Part shown: positions 8,496-16,994 of the stretch, one piece after another
Layout: every line of letters begins with the position of its first letter
Position numbering within the stretch: the first letter of the stretch is position 1
Origin: an uncultured Lachnospiraceae bacterium
Lineage (GTDB): Bacteria; Bacillota; Clostridia; Lachnospirales; Lachnospiraceae
Assembly (NCBI GenBank): GCA_910578405.1
Contig: CAJTQO010000035.1
Location: 1 to 30,048, forward strand
Reading direction: 5' to 3'
DNA: 30,048 nt
Notes under the pieces: generated by a model
Told to the model about the DNA's origin: nothing
Seen by the model: only the letters and a program-made list of their open reading frames with translations
Databases searched by the model: none
Translations under genes and position numbers: made by a program

Positions 8496-10169
8496 TTACA
8501 CTTCCATAATAATAGGAAGTATCATAGGCCGGCGTTTCGTCTTTTTCCATACATAATCGCTCAAAGAATCTTTAATGCCGCCCTTTATTTTCCCCCAGTC
8601 GCTGATTCCTTTATCCAGGCATCCATGGACAGCCTCTTCCACAATCATCCTTGCCTCTTCCATCAGCTCGTCCGACTCCCTTACATAGACGAAACCACGG
8701 GATACAATATCCGGCCCGGACACCAACTGGTCAGAATAGCCGTCTAGCGCAAGCACCACAATCAAGATGCCGTCCTCTGCCAAATGCTGCCTGTCACGCA
8801 GCACTATATTTCCCACATCGCCAACGCCCAGGCCGTCCACCAGAATCGTTCCCACCGCAACCCTGTCCACCACCTTCGCATCATTCTGGCTAAGTTCCAA
8901 CACATCGCCGGAACTTAATATAAAGATATTATCCTTTGGAATCCCCAGTTCATGGGCAATTCTGGCCTGCGCTTTCAAATGCTTGTATTCCCCATGCACC
9001 GGAACCGCATACTTGGGATGCACCAGCGTATAAATCAGTTTGATTTCCTCCTGGCAGGCATGTCCCGAAACATGGACATCCTGGAAAATCACATCCGCAC
9101 CCTTGATGAGCAGCTCATTGATAACATTGGTCACAGCCTTCTCATTCCCCGGAATAGGGTTGGAAGAAAAGATAACCGTATCCCCAGGCCCTATGGATAT
9201 TTTCTTATGGACATTCCCTGCCATACGGCTGAGCGCCGCCATGCTTTCCCCCTGGCTCCCGGTAGTGATAATCACGGTTTTCTCATTGGGGTAGTTCTTA
9301 AGCTGCTCAATATCAATCAACGTCTTATCCGGGATTTCCAGATATCCCAGACTGGTGGCCGTCTCTATAATATTGACCATGCTGCGGCCTTCCACCACAA
9401 CCTTCCTGTCATATTTATTGGCAGAATTGATAATCTGCCGCACCCTGTCCACATTGGACGCAAACGTGGCAATAATAATCCTCGTATCGCTGTGTTCCGC
9501 AAACAGAGAGTCAAATGTCTTGCCCACCGTTTTCTCCGACGGCGTAAAGCCCTTGCGCTCCGCATTGGTACTGTCGCACATCAGCGCCAGCACGCCTTTC
9601 TTTCCGATTTCCGCAAACCGCTGGAGATCAATGGCGTCCCCGAATACCGGGGTATAGTCCACCTTAAAGTCCCCGGTATGGATCACGATGCCTGCCGGGG
9701 AATAAATCGCCAGCGCCGCCGCATCCACGATACTATGGTTTGTTTTAATAAATTCAATCCGAAACTGCCCCAGGTTAATGGACTGGCCGAATTTGACCAC
9801 TTTCCGTTTCGTAACCCCGGTTAAGTTGTGTTCTTTCAGTTTGTTTTCAATAATCCCCATCGTCAGCTTTGTGGCGTAAATAGGCACATTAATATCCCGC
9901 AGCACATAAGGCAGCGCGCCGATATGGTCTTCATGCCCATGGGTAATCATAAAGCCTTTGACCTTTTCAATATTCTCCTTCAGATAAGTCACATCGGGTA
10001 TGACCAGGTCAATCCCCAGCATATCATCGTCCGGAAAAGACAATCCGCAATCCACTACAACAATACTGTCCTCATATTCGAAGGCAGTAATGTTCATACC
10101 AATCTGTTCCAAGCCCCCAAGGGGAATCACTCTCAGCTTGGAAACATTTCCGTTTTCTTTTTTCTTCAA
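8496..10169 (-). CDS. rnj: Ribonuclease J
   Basis: A metallo-beta-lactamase/beta-CASP nuclease with 5'-3' exonuclease and endonuclease activity in mRNA turnover and rRNA maturation. The metal site HGHEDH is at 77-82, with TNHSIVDA, HTGDFKVD and the beta-CASP block (MCDSTNAERKG, SGHACQEE, VHGEYKHL) following; 557 residues match Bacillus RNase J1. The start codon is TTG at 10167-10169, overlapping the TGA of the Fur-family gene as TTGA, and GGAGG stands nine bases before it, so the two are translationally coupled. No in-frame ATG near the conserved KLRVIPLGGLEQIG is better placed. Last gene of the ireB-ruvX-DUF1292-fur-rnj chain. Confidence 0.96.
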   Translation of the reverse strand: MKKKENGNVSKLRVIPLGGLEQIGMNITAFEYEDSIVVVDCGLSFPDDDMLGIDLVIPDVTYLKENIEKVKGFMITHGHEDHIGALPYVLRDINVPIYATKLTMGIIENKLKEHNLTGVTKRKVVKFGQSINLGQFRIEFIKTNHSIVDAAALAIYSPAGIVIHTGDFKVDYTPVFGDAIDLQRFAEIGKKGVLALMCDSTNAERKGFTPSEKTVGKTFDSLFAEHSDTRIIIATFASNVDRVRQIINSANKYDRKVVVEGRSMVNIIETATSLGYLEIPDKTLIDIEQLKNYPNEKTVIITTGSQGESMAALSRMAGNVHKKISIGPGDTVIFSSNPIPGNEKAVTNVINELLIKGADVIFQDVHVSGHACQEEIKLIYTLVHPKYAVPVHGEYKHLKAQARIAHELGIPKDNIFILSSGDVLELSQNDAKVVDRVAVGTILVDGLGVGDVGNIVLRDRQHLAEDGILIVVLALDGYSDQLVSGPDIVSRGFVYVRESDELMEEARMIVEEAVHGCLDKGISDWGKIKGGIKDSLSDYVWKKTKRRPMILPIIMEV

Positions 10170-10621
10170 TCAGTTTTTCCTCCACATTCTGAACAGTACC
10201 CGTAGAGTTTCACTTCATGATCCATCACATGGAATCCGGTTGTCTTCGTGATTTTTTCTTCCAGTTCCTCCAATAAATCGTCTTTGAAGGACATAACTTT
10301 ACCACAGTTTCTGCAAATCAAATGGTGATGGTGATGTTTTTCCGTACCCAGCCCCACATTCCCGATTTCATAACGCACAAACCCGTCGTCCAAATTGATG
10401 CGGTCAATCAAATGCAATTCCAAAAGTAACTGTATCGTTCTATAAACAGTAGCCAGGCCAATCTCAGGATAGCCTGTCTTTACCATTTCATATATTTCCT
10501 CCGCAGTCAGGTGCTTATCCGGGCATGAAGCCAGGGCTTCCAATACCAGCAGCCTCTGGTTTGTCACCTTTAACCCTTTTTCCTTCAATAATTGTTTAAA
10601 TTGCTCCCTGTCTACTGCCAT
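10166..10621 (-). CDS. Fur-family metalloregulator (Fur/PerR/Zur)
   Basis: A 151-residue Fur-superfamily repressor. The winged-helix domain ends in GLATVYRTIQLLLEL, the recognition helix region. The sensory metal site includes the histidine run EKHHHHHLIC, and two CxxC pairs (CRNC and CSEC at the C-terminus) form the structural zinc site. These features do not separate Fur, PerR and Zur. Placed between a DUF1292 gene (adjacent, 0 nt) and RNase J (4-nt overlap), it is likely cotranscribed with housekeeping genes, not with a metal transporter. No operator could be recognised upstream of it. Confidence 0.93.
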   Translation of the reverse strand: MAVDREQFKQLLKEKGLKVTNQRLLVLEALASCPDKHLTAEEIYEMVKTGYPEIGLATVYRTIQLLLELHLIDRINLDDGFVRYEIGNVGLGTEKHHHHHLICRNCGKVMSFKDDLLEELEEKITKTTGFHVMDHEVKLYGYCSECGGKTD

Positions 10622-10885
10622 TTACTCCATCCCTGTAAATTCTATATCCTCAAGTATGCTTTCAAAAACTGCAGCAACCGCACCCAGTTCCGTCTCATCC
10701 TCCACCGCCTCGTACAACGCTTCCGTATCCTCCGGCGTGGAAACATCCTTTAAAATAAACGCTTCGCCGTCTCCCTCCTCTTCTTCCGTTACCAGAAGAT
10801 AGGAAACGCCTCCAAGTTTCGTTTCTTCCAAAATATAAAACTCTGCCGGCCCTCCTTCGCCTGCCTCAAAGATTAGCTTCTCCAC
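10622..10885 (-). CDS. DUF1292 family protein (YrzB-like)
   Basis: A small, strongly acidic 87-residue protein with the DUF1292 pattern: FYILEETKLGGVSYLLVTEEEEGDGEAFI and a C-terminal acidic helix. Homologues lie between ruvX and downstream genes across Firmicutes, as Bacillus yrzB does, but no biochemical role is established. The start is GTG (10883-10885) and the first 20 nt overlap the end of ruvX, so it is probably coupled to it. It abuts the Fur-family gene directly. The wide conservation of the position suggests a housekeeping role. Confidence 0.85.
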   Translation of the reverse strand: MEKLIFEAGEGGPAEFYILEETKLGGVSYLLVTEEEEGDGEAFILKDVSTPEDTEALYEAVEDETELGAVAAVFESILEDIEFTGME

Positions 10886-11318
10886 CCAAGTTCTCCTTAT
10901 TCTTCCTGTAATCCAGATATCCCTGCAAAATGAAACATGCCGCTATTTTATCTACATGTTCCTTCCTATGCTCACGCCGGACGCCGGCCTCCATCATAGC
11001 CCTGTCCGCTGCAACCGTAGTTAGCCTTTCGTCCCACATAACGACAGGAAACCCCGTCCTGCGTTCCAGCTTCTCTTTAAACATCATGGAAAGCTCTGCC
11101 CGCTCTCCCAAAGAATTGTTCATATTCTTTGGCAGCCCAAGCACAATCCCCTCCACGCCGTATTCCACAATCAGCTCTTCAATCCGCGCCAACGTCCTGC
11201 GTAACTTATTCTCTTCTTTCCTCTCTATGATTTCAATGCCCTGAGCCGTAAGCAGAAGTTCGTCGCTTATCGCCACCCCTACCGTCTTTGACCCGAAATC
11301 CAAGCCCATGATCCGCAT
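10866..11318 (-). CDS. ruvX: Putative Holliday junction resolvase / pre-16S nuclease RuvX (YqgF)
   Basis: RNase H-fold nuclease of the YqgF/RuvX family, linked in different bacteria to 16S rRNA 5'-end processing and to junction resolution. The protein begins MRIMGLDFGSKTVGVAISD (first catalytic Asp), has the conserved GLPKNMNNSLGERA and WDERLTT, and ends with the HVDKIAACFILQGYLD helix carrying the last acidic residue. I use the ATG at 11318 because AGGGGGAAGG precedes it and the conserved core starts there; a longer frame to 11366 would overlap ireB. 150 residues, normal for the family. Confidence 0.9.
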   Translation of the reverse strand: MRIMGLDFGSKTVGVAISDELLLTAQGIEIIERKEENKLRRTLARIEELIVEYGVEGIVLGLPKNMNNSLGERAELSMMFKEKLERRTGFPVVMWDERLTTVAADRAMMEAGVRREHRKEHVDKIAACFILQGYLDYRKNKENLGGEANL

Positions 11319-11356
11319 GGCCTTCCCCCTATCCCGTATTTTGTTGTCCGCTGCCG

Positions 11357-11620
11357 CTATCTCCAATGTTTATTCGCAATATACTTCGTAAGCAGCTCCT
11401 CTACCAGTTCGTCCCTCTCCACCTTCATAATCATGCTTCTGGCACTCTTATGGCTCGTAATATAAGTGGGATCCCCGGACATAATATAACCCACTATCTG
11501 ATTGACCGGATTATAACCCTTCTCCGTCAAAGCCTCATATACCGTTGTCAAAACCTTCTCCACGCCCGTTTCCGGTTCTGTTTCCACACTGAAAAACTGT
11601 GTACTGCTCAAATCCTGCAT
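11357..11620 (-). CDS. ireB: IreB family regulatory phosphoprotein (DUF965)
   Basis: An 87-residue protein of the IreB/YrzL family. In Enterococcus, IreB is a substrate of the PASTA-domain kinase IreK and a negative factor in cephalosporin resistance. The core ALTEKGYNPVNQIVGYIMSGDPTYITSHKSAR is highly typical. The N-terminal tail holds Ser5, Ser6 and Thr7, the region where the enterococcal protein is phosphorylated on threonines. It heads the chain ireB-ruvX-DUF1292-fur-rnj. In Bacillus alaS precedes this gene; here mtaB does, with a 119-nt gap containing a TATAAT (11689-11694) but no well-spaced -35. Confidence 0.93.
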   Translation of the reverse strand: MQDLSSTQFFSVETEPETGVEKVLTTVYEALTEKGYNPVNQIVGYIMSGDPTYITSHKSARSMIMKVERDELVEELLTKYIANKHWR

Positions 11621-11739
11621 TCCATCACGCCCTTATCTATCTGTTGTTTATCCACTCTGTTTCCTGTCCGAAGCTACTTATACTAACTATTATATTACCT
11701 CAATTGCCCCCAAATTTCAACCCCCCTGTTTCCCCATTT

Positions 11740-13077
11740 CTACTCCATCCAAAGCACATCCTCCGCCAGAAATCCAAGAATCCGCCCATGCGCAATGCTG
11801 CCCTGCAGCGTTTTTTCCCCACGCTTTGCCACCTTTACATACTCCTTTGTATGTCCTACCTGGAACGCCTCCCCTGCGATTTCCTTCTCTTCTTCAAACA
11901 GCGCCTCTGCTTCCTTCCCTATGTAATATTCCCTGTATTGTCTGGAATCCCTGCATACCATCCCAAGCAGCCTGGCGCTGCGTTTGGCTTTCACTTCCTC
12001 CGCCACCTGCCCCTCCATCGCCGCGGCCCGCGTCCCTTTCCTTGGCGAATATTTAAACACATGCATTTCATAGAACTTCACCTTTTCTAAAAATGCCTCC
12101 GTCTGTTTAAATTCCGCCTCCGTTTCTCCCGGAAAACCAACTATTACATCTGTAGTAATAGCAGGATGTTCAAACGCATCCCGAAGCAGCGCCACTTTTT
12201 CATAGTATTCCCCGGTTGTGTAATGCCTATTCATACGTTTTAACGTACTGTCACAGCCGCTTTGCAAGGACAAATGGAAATGAGGACACACCTTTGGCAG
12301 CCCTGCCAGCCTGGCGGCAAACTCTTTCGTAACAATCCGGGGTTCCAACGAGCCTAACCGTATCCTGTCCACCCCCTCTATTTTATGGATAGCCTCAATC
12401 AGACCGGGCAGCTCCTGCCCGCCCCTGTCTGTCCCATAAGAACTGATATGGATTCCGGTCAATACAATCTCCCGGTATCCATGCGCCGCCATCCCGCGCA
12501 CTTCTTCCAAAATCTCTTCCTGTCCCCGGCTTCTGACCCTCCCTCTGGCATAAGGAATGATACAATAGGAGCAAAACTGGTTGCACCCATCCTGTATCTT
12601 AATAAAAACCCTGGTGTGCCCTGCCGTTTCCTTTAGCCGCATATCCTCATATTCATCCGTATGGTTAATGTCAATCACCGTCCTGCCGTCCAACGTTTTT
12701 GCGCCTTCCCCCACAGGTTCCCCTTTCTCCTTTCGCGCCAAAAACTCCTCTAAAATAGGGACCAGCTTCCCCTTCCTGTTATTCCCAATGGCCAAATCCA
12801 CGCCTGCATCCCGCAAAACAGCCTCCTGCCCGGTCTGTACATAACACCCCACTGCCACCACCACTGCCTTTGGGTTACGCTTCCTTGCCCGGTGAAGCAT
12901 CTGTCTGCTCTTTCTGTCTGCGATATTCGTAACCGTGCATGTATTTACAATATAAATGTCCGCAATCTGATCAAATGGCACAATCTGGTACCCACAATCT
13001 TGCAGCATTTGTTGCATTACGTCCATTTCATATCCGTTCACTTTACAGCCCAAGTTATGTAATGCTATACTTTTCAT
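11740..13077 (-). CDS. mtaB: tRNA N6-threonylcarbamoyladenosine-37 methylthiotransferase MtaB
   Basis: Radical-SAM methylthiotransferase that converts t6A37 to ms2t6A37 in tRNAs reading ANN codons. The N-terminal UPF0004 domain supplies three cluster cysteines (NLGCKVNGYE, VNTCTVTN, VGCYVQ), the radical-SAM motif is CNQFCSYCIIPYARGRVRSR, and a C-terminal TRAM domain carries the tail ending in FLAEDVLWME. 445 residues, standard for the family. MtaB rather than MiaB is indicated by the NLGCKVNGYE start and the close match to Bacillus YqeV. AAAGGGAT precedes the start. It is divergent from the HPr-like gene with only 102 nt between. Confidence 0.95.
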   Translation of the reverse strand: MKSIALHNLGCKVNGYEMDVMQQMLQDCGYQIVPFDQIADIYIVNTCTVTNIADRKSRQMLHRARKRNPKAVVVAVGCYVQTGQEAVLRDAGVDLAIGNNRKGKLVPILEEFLARKEKGEPVGEGAKTLDGRTVIDINHTDEYEDMRLKETAGHTRVFIKIQDGCNQFCSYCIIPYARGRVRSRGQEEILEEVRGMAAHGYREIVLTGIHISSYGTDRGGQELPGLIEAIHKIEGVDRIRLGSLEPRIVTKEFAARLAGLPKVCPHFHLSLQSGCDSTLKRMNRHYTTGEYYEKVALLRDAFEHPAITTDVIVGFPGETEAEFKQTEAFLEKVKFYEMHVFKYSPRKGTRAAAMEGQVAEEVKAKRSARLLGMVCRDSRQYREYYIGKEAEALFEEEKEIAGEAFQVGHTKEYVKVAKRGEKTLQGSIAHGRILGFLAEDVLWME

Positions 13078-13110
13078 TGGATCCCTTTCTATTTTTGTAC
13101 TGTTTATGCA

Positions 13111-13139
13111 TTGACTTTTCCGTCCCCAGCCATTAATAT
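13111..13139 (+). promoter_or_regulatory. Promoter of the HPr-like gene
   Basis: TTGACT (13111-13116), 17-nt spacer, TAATAT (13134-13139), about 40 nt before the start codon, matching a sigma-A type promoter. On the opposite strand a TATAAT (13138-13143) overlaps its -10 and could serve mtaB, though no good -35 is seen for that one. Confidence 0.7.
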
Positions 13140-13179
13140 TATAGGCAGAAGGTATGAAAACAAAAGGAGGTAGAAAGCG

Positions 13180-13410
13180 ATGAAAACAGTTCAGATTTCG
13201 TTAAATTCCATTGATAAGGTAAAGTCTTTTGTAAACGATATTACAAAATTCGATTATGATTTTGACTTAGTATCCGGCAGGTATGTGATTGATGCAAAAT
13301 CCATTATGGGCATCTTCAGCCTGGATCTGTCCAAATCCATTGACCTGAATATCCATGCGGAAGATGATGTGGATGAAGTCCTGGAAGCATTGAAGCCCTA
13401 CATGATTTAA
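13180..13410 (+). CDS. HPr-like protein lacking the phosphocarrier histidine
   Basis: A 76-residue protein with the HPr fold pattern. The segment DAKSIMGIFSLDL (38-50) matches the HPr stretch around regulatory Ser46, so Ser41 is the equivalent site, and the C-terminal VDEVLEALKPYM matches the last helix. The active-site loop GIHARPA of true HPr is missing: the alignment shows NSIDKVKSFV there, with no histidine. It therefore cannot carry phosphate in the PTS but could be phosphorylated by HPr kinase, as Crh is in Bacillus. It is a single-gene unit with its own promoter, an AAAGGAGG Shine-Dalgarno and a terminator. Family membership is fairly clear; the role is inferred. Confidence 0.82.
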   Translation: MKTVQISLNSIDKVKSFVNDITKFDYDFDLVSGRYVIDAKSIMGIFSLDLSKSIDLNIHAEDDVDEVLEALKPYMI

Positions 13411-13483
13411 ACCGGATAAAAAGCCATCCCTCTCCCTTTGTCCTGACGGAATCGGGCAGATGGGGCTTTCCCGGACAGAAGCC

Positions 13484-13513
13484 AAAAGCATTCGGTATCC
13501 CGAATGCTTTTTT
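13484..13513 (+). terminator. Rho-independent terminator after the HPr-like gene
   Basis: A 12-bp stem (13484-13495 with 13500-13511; core GCATTCGG/CCGAATGC) and 4-nt loop, followed by six T residues through 13513. It ends the + strand unit. Its A-rich left side could also give a weaker signal for transcripts from the thiI side. Confidence 0.9.
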
Positions 13514-13565
13514 GTATACCGACAGGTTCATGCGGGCAGAGAAGGCCCTCCCGCTGACACACCCT

Positions 13566-14747
13566 TTAGCAATGCACTATTAGCAACTCCGCCGTCTGTA
13601 CGGCTGTATCCACCAGTTCTTCTATTTTCTCCTGCAAATTCTGCTCATGTCTGCGAATGACTTTCAAATTCGGTTTTGTCACCGGATGTTTGGCCACAAA
13701 AATCGTGCAGCAATCCTCAAATGGCTGTATGGACGTCTCATAAGTATCAATTTTTTCCGCAATCTCCACAATCTCCATCTTGTCAAAGCCAATAAGCGGA
13801 CGGTAAACCGGCATAGTGCAGACTTCATTGGTCGCCGCCAGGCTCTGCATCGTCTGGGACGCCACCTGCCCGATGCTCTCCCCCGTAACTAACCCAAGGC
13901 ACTGCGTCTGTCCTGCAATCCGCTCCGCAATCCGCATCATGTAACGGCGCATAATAATCGTCAGTTCCTCATGGGGGCATTTTTCATAAATATATAACTG
14001 AATATCCGTAAAGTTAATCACGTGCAGATAAATCGGCCCGGTATAGCGGGAAACAATGCGGGCCAAATCCACCACCTTCTGCTTGGCCCTTTCGCTTGTG
14101 TAAGGAGGCGCATGGAAATAAACCGCATCCATCTTCACCCCCCGTTTGGCTATCATATACCCGGCCACCGGCGAATCAATGCCGCCGGACAACAGCAGCA
14201 TCGCCTTTCCGCCTGTCCCTACCGGCATCCCGCCCGGCCCCGGAATCGTTTCGGAATAAATGTAAATCTTTTCCCTGATTTCTATATTTAACAGGATGTC
14301 CGGTTTATGCACGTCCACTCTCATAGCGGGATAAGCATCCAACAGGACACTGCCAATCCCGCTGTTAATCTCCATGGAAGTAAGGGGATAATTTTTCCTT
14401 GCCCTGCGGGCATGAACCTTAAAAGTCTTGTCCGTCTCAGGATACACTGTCCCGACATACCGCACCAGTTCCTCTCCCAGTTTTTTAAACCCCTCATCCT
14501 CCACATAGACCACCGGACAAATGCCGGATATGCCAAAAACCGTCTTTAAACCGCCAATCAGCTCATCGTAGTCAAACGCAGACAAGGCTTCCACATAAAT
14601 CCTTCCCTGCGCACGGGTGACTGTAAACTCCCCTTCGCACCTTTTGACCGCATATTTAATCTGCCGCGCCAACGCCTCTTCAAAAATATAACGGTTCTTT
14701 CCCTTTACGCCAATTTCGGCATATTTTATCAAAAATGCTGTGAACAT
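13566..14747 (-). CDS. thiI: tRNA 4-thiouridine synthetase ThiI
   Basis: Adenylates U8 of tRNA and inserts sulfur from a cysteine desulfurase, giving s4U8; in some bacteria it also serves thiamine thiazole synthesis. Order: N-terminal ferredoxin-like domain starting LIKYAEIGVKGKNRYIFE, THUMP domain (about 60-165), then the PP-loop ATPase with LLLSGGIDSPVAGYM. At 393 residues it is the short form without the rhodanese domain found in E. coli, as in Bacillus. I use the ATG at 14747 (AGAAAGG upstream); a GTG at 14771 in frame is an alternative. The desulfurase gene lies upstream, the usual Firmicute pairing, but with a 241-nt gap. Confidence 0.95.
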   Translation of the reverse strand: MFTAFLIKYAEIGVKGKNRYIFEEALARQIKYAVKRCEGEFTVTRAQGRIYVEALSAFDYDELIGGLKTVFGISGICPVVYVEDEGFKKLGEELVRYVGTVYPETDKTFKVHARRARKNYPLTSMEINSGIGSVLLDAYPAMRVDVHKPDILLNIEIREKIYIYSETIPGPGGMPVGTGGKAMLLLSGGIDSPVAGYMIAKRGVKMDAVYFHAPPYTSERAKQKVVDLARIVSRYTGPIYLHVINFTDIQLYIYEKCPHEELTIIMRRYMMRIAERIAGQTQCLGLVTGESIGQVASQTMQSLAATNEVCTMPVYRPLIGFDKMEIVEIAEKIDTYETSIQPFEDCCTIFVAKHPVTKPNLKVIRRHEQNLQEKIEELVDTAVQTAELLIVHC

Positions 14748-14988
14748 CCGAACACCTTTCTGCCCGTCCACGGACTCTTTCCTATTGGGATACCCCTTCC
14801 ATCACCATTACGGCCTTTCTGCATTCCCTGCCGCCATAGCTCCCTGCCCCGGCCCCCAAAAACCAATCCTTCCGGCGCGGGCCAGGGCATATGCATCTCT
14901 TTCCCTTCCAGGCGCAACAGGCACAGTAAACATCCTTACCCTAATATAATGCATATTTCATATCTGATTTATTTCATATACTGCATAT

Positions 14989-16143
14989 TTAATATCTCGT
15001 ATATTTGCGCAATACAGGTATCATATCATACATTGCCTGCAGCGTATACTCAATTTCCTCTTCTGTGGTAAAAATAGAAAAACTAAAACGAAGAGTGGAT
15101 TCCAGCAAATCCTTTTCCACCCCTATGGCTTTCAATGTAGCGGACGGCTGTGGTTTCCGGGCGGAGCAGGCGCTCCCTGCAGACACATAAATCCCCTTGT
15201 CTTCCAAAGCATGAAGCAATACTTCACTGCGGATTCCCCTTACGGAAACGCTGACCACATGGGGCGCGCTTTCCCTTCCGGGCAGCCCGTTGATTTTCAC
15301 ATGGTCAATCTGACTGACCCCTTCGGCAAATTTCTGTTTCAGCCCATACAGCCGCTCCACATCCCTGTCCAAATCAGCATAAATCATTTCCACCGCTTTA
15401 GCCAGCCCTGCTATCCCAGGCACATTCTCCGTACCGGAACGCAGCCCGTTTTGCTGTCCGCCGCCGTAAACAATAGGTTTGATTTTCACCTTTTCATTCA
15501 CATATAAGAAACCAACGCCCTTTGGCCCGTGTATCTTATGTCCGCTGACCGTCAGCAGATCTATGTTCATCTTCTTTGGGTAGATACGGAACTTCCCAAA
15601 ACCCTGTACAGCGTCCACATGGAACAAGGTATGCGGGTTCCATTTCTTAATCAGCGCCCCTGCTTCCGCCACCGGCTGCAAACTGCCGATTTCATTGTTG
15701 GTGTGCATCATGGACACCAGAATCGTCTCCTTTGACATTGCCCTCTGCAAGTCCTCCAGATGCACCCTCCCATTCCCGTCCACAGGCAGATACGTTACCT
15801 TAAAGCCCTGTTCCTCCAAATACTGCATCGTCTGCAGGACAGCCGGATGCTCGATTTTCGTTGTAATCAGATGCTTCCCTGCCCTGCGGTTTGCCATGGC
15901 CGTACCAATCAAAGCAATATTGTCCGCCTCGGTTCCCCCCGAAGTGAACAATATTTCCTTCTCATTTATTTTTAAGATTTTCGCTATGGTTTCTTTCGCA
16001 TACCGCACATAATTCTCTGCCTGTATGCCTTTCATATGCAGGCTGGATGGATTGCCGTAATCCCTGCACATAATCTGTGTCATGAAAGCCGCCACGTCGT
16101 CAAAGCACCTGGTAGTCGCTGAATTATCTAAATATACTTCCAT
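14989..16143 (-). CDS. Cysteine desulfurase (NifS/IscS family)
   Basis: PLP enzyme that takes sulfur from cysteine as a protein persulfide. The PLP-binding lysine is Lys203 in VSGHKIHGPKG and the catalytic cysteine is Cys326 in SAGSACSARK; HVDAVQGFGK (175-184) binds the cofactor. 384 residues. Its place directly upstream of thiI points to sulfur delivery for s4U8 in tRNA, as for the dedicated Bacillus NifZ-ThiI pair, rather than general iron-sulfur assembly; no iscU or sufU adjoins it. AGGAGA precedes the ATG. RsmE lies 91 nt upstream. Confidence 0.94.
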   Translation of the reverse strand: MEVYLDNSATTRCFDDVAAFMTQIMCRDYGNPSSLHMKGIQAENYVRYAKETIAKILKINEKEILFTSGGTEADNIALIGTAMANRRAGKHLITTKIEHPAVLQTMQYLEEQGFKVTYLPVDGNGRVHLEDLQRAMSKETILVSMMHTNNEIGSLQPVAEAGALIKKWNPHTLFHVDAVQGFGKFRIYPKKMNIDLLTVSGHKIHGPKGVGFLYVNEKVKIKPIVYGGGQQNGLRSGTENVPGIAGLAKAVEMIYADLDRDVERLYGLKQKFAEGVSQIDHVKINGLPGRESAPHVVSVSVRGIRSEVLLHALEDKGIYVSAGSACSARKPQPSATLKAIGVEKDLLESTLRFSFSIFTTEEEIEYTLQAMYDMIPVLRKYTRY

Positions 16144-16234
16144 GTTATGTCTCCTAACATTGTGTGTACTATAAGCTATTTCCCCTGCATATACTCATTA
16201 TATGGCCTTCTTTCCAAATGGTAGCTTGTGTACC

Positions 16235-16975
16235 TCAGCTTTCCAGATGATACATAATCCAGCTTAACATGGCAAGCCCTGCCGTCTCCGTGCGCAAAAT
16301 CCGCCTGCCCATCGTTACAGGCTGCATCCCGGCGTCCACTGCCTCCCTAATCTCGCTTTCCTCAAAACCGCCTTCCGGCCCAATCATCACCGCCACCGAC
16401 TGCCCAGGCTGCAGCGCTTCCAATATTTCCTTTGTTTTCCCCATCCCCTGCGCCAGCTCATAAGGAATCAGCCGCACCTCCATGGTCGAAGCATAGGCGA
16501 CCGCCTCCCGCATAGACATCACCGGATGCACTTTGGGAAGGATACGCCGCCTGCTCTGCTTGGCCGCCGCCTCTGCAATCCCCTGCCAGCGCGCCAATTT
16601 CCCTGCCTCCCGTTTTCCTTCCAGTTTGACCACCGACCGCCTGGCCGCCACAGGGATGACCTCATACACACCCAATTCCACGGCTTTTTGTATAATCAGC
16701 TCCATCTTATCCGCCTTTGGAAGCCCCTGGAACAGATATATCCGGGATGGAAGCTCTAACCCGTCCTCCTTTACAAAACGCAGCCTGCACAAGATGCTGT
16801 CATCCCGGCATTCCTCAATGCCGCACCGGTACTCCTTCTGATCCAGGCCATTGCTTACAGACAACTCCTCCCCGGGCTTCATGCGCAGCACATTCTTTAT
16901 ATGGTTCACATCACTGCCTGTAATTATAACCTCCGTCCCCTGTATCTGGGAAGGTTCCACAAAAAAATGATACAT
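16235..16975 (-). CDS. rsmE: 16S rRNA m3U1498 methyltransferase RsmE
   Basis: SPOUT-class methyltransferase acting on U1498 of 16S rRNA in the assembled 30S subunit. The PUA-like N-terminal domain holds DVNHIKNVLRMKPGEE, and the C-terminal trefoil knot holds MIGPEGGFEESE and the terminal LGRRILRTETA pattern (MGRRILRTETAGLAML here). 246 residues is normal. It follows prmA by 19 nt, the common prmA-rsmE pair that in many Firmicutes directly follows dnaJ. Here that block is separated from dnaJ by several kilobases carrying the vitamin transport loci. Confidence 0.95.
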   Translation of the reverse strand: MYHFFVEPSQIQGTEVIITGSDVNHIKNVLRMKPGEELSVSNGLDQKEYRCGIEECRDDSILCRLRFVKEDGLELPSRIYLFQGLPKADKMELIIQKAVELGVYEVIPVAARRSVVKLEGKREAGKLARWQGIAEAAAKQSRRRILPKVHPVMSMREAVAYASTMEVRLIPYELAQGMGKTKEILEALQPGQSVAVMIGPEGGFEESEIREAVDAGMQPVTMGRRILRTETAGLAMLSWIMYHLES

Positions 16976-16994
16976 ACCCGTCCTTTCTTTCCTG

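Noticed and set aside
14748..14988. Possible small gene between the desulfurase and thiI
   Set aside because: The only frame is Arg/Gly-rich without family likeness, and AT-rich near-repeats around 14945-15000 look like simple sequence.
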